From contig NZ_OY762229.1 in the NCBI RefSeq assembly GCF_963665355.1, positions 744,001 to 808,000 of the forward strand: a stretch of 64,000 bases of DNA. Direction: 5' to 3'. The notes under the pieces are model-generated. The model was not told the DNA's origin, searched no databases, and was given only the letters and a program-made list of their open reading frames with translations. Positions within the stretch are counted from its first letter, which is position 1, and each line of letters starts with the position of its first letter. The translations under genes and the position numbers were made by a program. The stretch is from an uncultured Desulfobacter sp. Lineage in GTDB: Bacteria; Desulfobacterota; Desulfobacteria; Desulfobacterales; Desulfobacteraceae. Of this stretch, positions 61,418 through 64,000 are shown one piece after another.

Positions 61418-61502
61418 TTAAACAGCCATGGCTGGCCTGCCATATCAGTTGCCAGGCTCAGCCCACAACGAAGGTTGAAAGTTCTGGGCCGGTTACACAG
61501 AC
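61418..61502 (-). repeat. Interspersed repeat, copy C (inverted relative to A and B)
   Basis: On the minus strand it begins GTCTGTGTAACC and contains CTTTCAACCTT, GGGCTGAGCCTGGCAACTGA and CAGCCATGGCTG, aligning end to end with copies A and B at 45908-46085. It lies between mprF and the DsrE-like lipoprotein gene. Confidence 0.85.
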
Positions 61503-61534
61503 TTTCATTTAAACTATTAGGAAAGGATGGAAAA

Positions 61535-61960
61535 ATGCGTAAAATTATTGTGTTATTGTCTTTTGTATCTCTTCTTTTTATTGCCGCATGCGGACATGAC
61601 AGCTCTAAGCATCTTCTTGTCGTCGTAACAACAGATGATCCGGTTACACAATCAATGTCAATGGTGCTGGCTGAGCAGTCCATGAAAAAAGGGGCAACTG
61701 TGGAGATTCTTCTGTGTGGCAAAGCCGGTTCTCTGGCCATCAAGGATTCTGAACAGGTATTGTTAAAGCCCCAGAATATATCCCCCCAGATGATGTTGCA
61801 AAATCTGATCCGCAACAAAATCAGTGTCGAACTGTGTCCGATATTCCTGGCAAATTCCGAGAAAAGCATTCCAAATCTGATAGATGGCGTGACCATTGCC
61901 AAGCCGTCCATAGTGGCGGATAAACTTCTTCGGGAAAACACAAAAATCTTAAGTTATTAA
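61535..61960 (+). CDS. DsrE-family-like lipoprotein
   Basis: 141 residues from ATG 61535 (AAAGGA upstream). The signal peptide ends in a lipobox (LLFIAAC), so Cys 19 is probably lipidated and the protein faces the periplasm. The rest looks like a DsrE/YchN-type fold (LLVVVTTDDPVTQSMSMVLA, EQSMKKGATVEILLCGKAGS, LIRNKISVELCPIFLANSEK, GVTIAKPSIVADKLL). Two cysteines lie at likely loop positions. DsrE proteins normally carry sulfur in the cytoplasm; a lipid-anchored form may act on periplasmic sulfur species. Substrate unknown. Stands alone. Confidence 0.75.
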   Translation: MRKIIVLLSFVSLLFIAACGHDSSKHLLVVVTTDDPVTQSMSMVLAEQSMKKGATVEILLCGKAGSLAIKDSEQVLLKPQNISPQMMLQNLIRNKISVELCPIFLANSEKSIPNLIDGVTIAKPSIVADKLLRENTKILSY

Positions 61961-61988
61961 CGGTGTTTGATTGATCCACAGGCATTGC

Positions 61989-62032
61989 AGTCACAGAAGT
62001 CATAAGTTTAAACGCTTATGACTTCTGTGACT
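61989..62032. other. Large perfect hairpin (18-bp stem)
   Basis: AGTCACAGAAGTCATAAG pairs perfectly with CTTATGACTTCTGTGACT around an 8-base loop. It lies 28 bases after the DsrE-like stop and 20 bases before the TRIC-like start. There is only a short T-run afterwards (TTT), so it may be a terminator, an RNA-stabilising stem or part of a mobile repeat. Confidence 0.8.
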
Positions 62033-62052
62033 TTGGGGTTTAATGTCCAAAC

Positions 62053-62661
62053 ATGACAGACGTATTAATCCTATTATTTGATTACTCAGGCACCTTTGCT
62101 TTTGCAGTTTCAGGAGCACTTGCTGCCAGTGAAAAAAAGCTCGATTTATTCGGCGCTTTGTTTCTTGGATTTGTAACGGCTATTGGTGGTGGTACAACGC
62201 GCGATATGATGATTGGCAACACGCCTGTGTCATGGCTTCAAAACCCTGTTTATTTTTATATTATTGTGGCTGCTGTTGGGCTTACATTTTTATTTACCAA
62301 AACAATATTGCGGTTTCCCAGAGCGCTTTTCTTTTTCGATACGGTGGGAATCAGTGTCTTTACCATTATTGGCATTCAAAAGGGACTGCACGCCGGTATT
62401 CATCCGCCACTGGCCGTTATGATGGGCATTTTGACAGCTGTTATGGGTGGAATTATCCGTGATGTGCTCTGTAACGAAATCCCTCTGATTTTCCATAAGG
62501 AAATATATGCCACAGCCTGCTTCGCCGGTGGTGTTTTCTTTGTGCTTTTTGTGTTTTTCAACATGCCCGAACCTTTTACTGCTCTGATCGCTGCGGGTGT
62601 TATTTTTACAATCCGCTCACTGAGTGTCCGAAAAGGTTGGGCACTGCCGCGGTTTAAATGA
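62053..62661 (+). CDS. TRIC/UPF0126 family membrane protein (YicG/YadS-like)
   Basis: 202 residues with about seven membrane helices and two internal repeats. Each repeat carries a GG-TRD-type motif: FAFAVSGALAASEKKLDLFG with TAIGGGTTRDMMIGNTPVSW, and TAVMGGIIRDVLCNEIPLIF. This is the bacterial relative of trimeric intracellular cation channels, thought to pass K+ or amino acids such as glycine. The stop is one base short of the convergent kinase gene's stop codon. Confidence 0.9.
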   Translation: MTDVLILLFDYSGTFAFAVSGALAASEKKLDLFGALFLGFVTAIGGGTTRDMMIGNTPVSWLQNPVYFYIIVAAVGLTFLFTKTILRFPRALFFFDTVGISVFTIIGIQKGLHAGIHPPLAVMMGILTAVMGGIIRDVLCNEIPLIFHKEIYATACFAGGVFFVLFVFFNMPEPFTALIAAGVIFTIRSLSVRKGWALPRFK

Positions 62662-62662
62662 T

Positions 62663-64000
62663 TTATTGGGGCCGCTGCCACGGAGGCAGAGAAAACGAAA
62701 AACAGCTGCCGCTGCCGGGACGGCTTTCAACCTGGACCTGGCGGCCGTGGAGCTGGAGAATTTTTGCGGTTATGGCAAGGCCCAGGCCGGTATGCCCCCC
62801 GGTTTTCTTGCCGAGCGAATCGGACTGGTAGAAGCGGTTGAAAATATGGGGCAGCTCTTTTTCAGGAATGCCCGGGCCTGTGTCGGAGATCCGGATCACC
62901 ACCTCGGTTTCCAGGGAAACCGTGATGCCGACCCGGCCCTTTACCGGGGTATAGTTCAGGGCGTTTTCAATGAGGTTTTCCAGGGCTCTTTCGATCAGGG
63001 CGATGTCTGCCTCGACAAAGGGAACGCCCCCTTCAAACTCTTGGACCAGTTCAATCTCTTTTTGTTCTGCGGCAAGGGTGAATTTTTGACAGATATCCTG
63101 AATCAGCTCCCTGGGATCAAAGATTTCCAGAGAAAGATCCATGCGGGCGGATTCCAGCCGGGCCAGCTCAAGCAGTTCCGAGACCAGGGTGTTGAGGCGG
63201 CGGCAGTGGCGGATGGCAATATCAAGGTAATGACGCCGTTCTTCCCCGGAGTATTGATTGTCCTTGATGAGCAGGGTCTCGATATATCCCTGCAGGGTGG
63301 CCAGGGGGGTGCGCAGGTCATGGGAGACATTGGCCACCAGCTCCCGGCGCATCTGGTCGGATGCCTTCAGCTCCGCCACCTGGGCCTTGATCCGGGCGGC
63401 CATCTCCCTGAAGGTGGTGCCCAGCCGGTCAATTTCATCGGGCGGACCCTGTGGCCCGGGCAGGTACACATCAGCCCCGGCACTTCCGCCTTCAAAAGCC
63501 GCCATCACAGCGGCAAGTTTTTTCAGCCGCCCGGTGAGAAGACCGAAAAGGACCAGCCCCGCTGCCAGTGCAAAGAGAAGGCCGGCCCCGATCATCCAGG
63601 CGGAAAGCCTCAGGATATAACTGCCTTTAAGTTTCTGGGCCACGGAATCGTATTCCTCCCCGCCCAAAATGACGTAGAGATAACCTTCAAGGATGCCGTT
63701 TCGTTCAATGTGTGCCGCTGAAAAGACTTTTTTCCCGGTGGGGTTTTTGGGGTCATCTCCCAGAACCGGTGGGGTCAGCGTACCGTCCAGCCACTGCTTT
63801 ACCGGGGCCAGAGACACTTTGCTGCGCTTGACGCTTCCCCCGGGTGCGGAAAAGGTCAGGATGTTTCCCCCAACGTCCAGAAGGTAGATCTCAATGCCGG
63901 GGTTGATGACCATGAGCATGTGAAAGATGTCCCTGAGGGCCTCCTGGTTCACCCGGCCCCCTTCCATGAGAATCCGCTCTTTGACGATTTGCCGGGCAAG
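62663..64000 (-). CDS. Sensor histidine kinase with HAMP domain (runs off right edge)
   Basis: 445 visible codons, open to base 64000, so the true N-terminus is outside. A periplasmic sensor part (about to visible residue 140, YLYVILGGEEYDSVAQKL) is followed by a membrane helix (LSAWMIGAGLLFALAAGLVL), HAMP, HisKA (VANVSHDLRTPLATLQGYIE) and HATPase_c (LENLIENALNYTPVKGRVGI, ISDTGPGIPEKELPHIF, GGHTGLGLAITAKIL). Classical membrane kinase of the PhoR/BaeS type without a receiver. Its response regulator probably lies beyond the window. Confidence 0.9.
   Translation of the reverse strand, partial: LARQIVKERILMEGGRVNQEALRDIFHMLMVINPGIEIYLLDVGGNILTFSAPGGSVKRSKVSLAPVKQWLDGTLTPPVLGDDPKNPTGKKVFSAAHIERNGILEGYLYVILGGEEYDSVAQKLKGSYILRLSAWMIGAGLLFALAAGLVLFGLLTGRLKKLAAVMAAFEGGSAGADVYLPGPQGPPDEIDRLGTTFREMAARIKAQVAELKASDQMRRELVANVSHDLRTPLATLQGYIETLLIKDNQYSGEERRHYLDIAIRHCRRLNTLVSELLELARLESARMDLSLEIFDPRELIQDICQKFTLAAEQKEIELVQEFEGGVPFVEADIALIERALENLIENALNYTPVKGRVGITVSLETEVVIRISDTGPGIPEKELPHIFNRFYQSDSLGKKTGGHTGLGLAITAKILQLHGRQVQVESRPGSGSCFSFSLPPWQRPQ

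Noticed and set aside
62624-63721. Long plus-strand frame of 365 codons opposite the right-end kinase
   Set aside because: Antisense shadow of a clear histidine kinase with HisKA and HATPase motifs.
1-64000. tRNA, rRNA or CRISPR loci
   Set aside because: Read through the intergenic regions on both strands; no cloverleaf-like sequence, rRNA segment or regular spaced repeats were seen.

Overview
The window looks like a chromosomal segment of a sulfate-reducing deltaproteobacterium (Desulfobacterota, Desulfobacteraceae-like). This is inferred from gene content: a lactate permease/FAD/Fe-S lactate oxidation operon, a very large set of HisKA hybrid kinases, a CheA/CheD/CheX chemosensory operon, PocR-type sensing, cobalamin synthesis, and an rng–radical SAM pair. 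I saw no rRNA or tRNA genes and no CRISPR array.

Layout. 1-3502 holds the 3' part of the classical rpmH-rnpA-yidD-yidC cluster (yidC runs off the left edge) with a good sigma70 promoter, then rng. A large fused radical SAM protein and a divergent asnS follow (3528-7515). A broken IS5-type transposase (7765-8286) separates these from a 15.5-kb minus-strand chemosensory operon (8318-23796). In transcription order it encodes a small unknown protein, CheW, a methyl-accepting protein, CheA, CheD, an HDOD protein, a CheY-like receiver, a CheX-like phosphatase, CheB, a GAF hybrid kinase, a PAS/HisKA protein with no ATPase domain, a receiver, CheR and a Cache hybrid kinase. A sigma54-type promoter candidate lies in front of it, and an NtrC-type regulator plus a PocR hybrid kinase lie just upstream (24020-27583). 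This suggests the two-component pair controls the operon. 27930-28499 is an orphan protein with a degenerate kinase-ATPase-like fold.

28600-32981 is a lactate operon (permease, FAD subunit, Fe-S subunit). cbiET, a SIR2 deacetylase and an exported WD40-caspase protein follow. A minus-strand housekeeping run covers 38655-46532 (hsp20, lon, rlpA, gmhB, recD2, DUF945). Two copies of an ~87-bp repeat sit between hsp20 and lon, and a third, inverted copy lies at 61418-61502. Next come a PAS hybrid kinase, lnt, prfB with its programmed +1 frameshift, an HD protein, an MsrA-MsrB fusion and gapN with a perfect FNR-type box.

The most unusual part is 54841-61181. Its genes are almost all translationally coupled: an AlbA/Schlafen-type fragment, a ParA-like ATPase, a 31-codon mini-ORF, an AAA/ABC-type ATPase, a TOPRIM-like (DUF4276-like) protein, a remnant of acvB/virJ that has lost its nucleophile segment, and mprF. 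The first five look like a mobile defence-type module that landed in, and cut down, an acvB-mprF operon. The right end carries a DsrE-like lipoprotein, a TRIC/UPF0126 membrane protein and a sensor kinase that runs off the edge.
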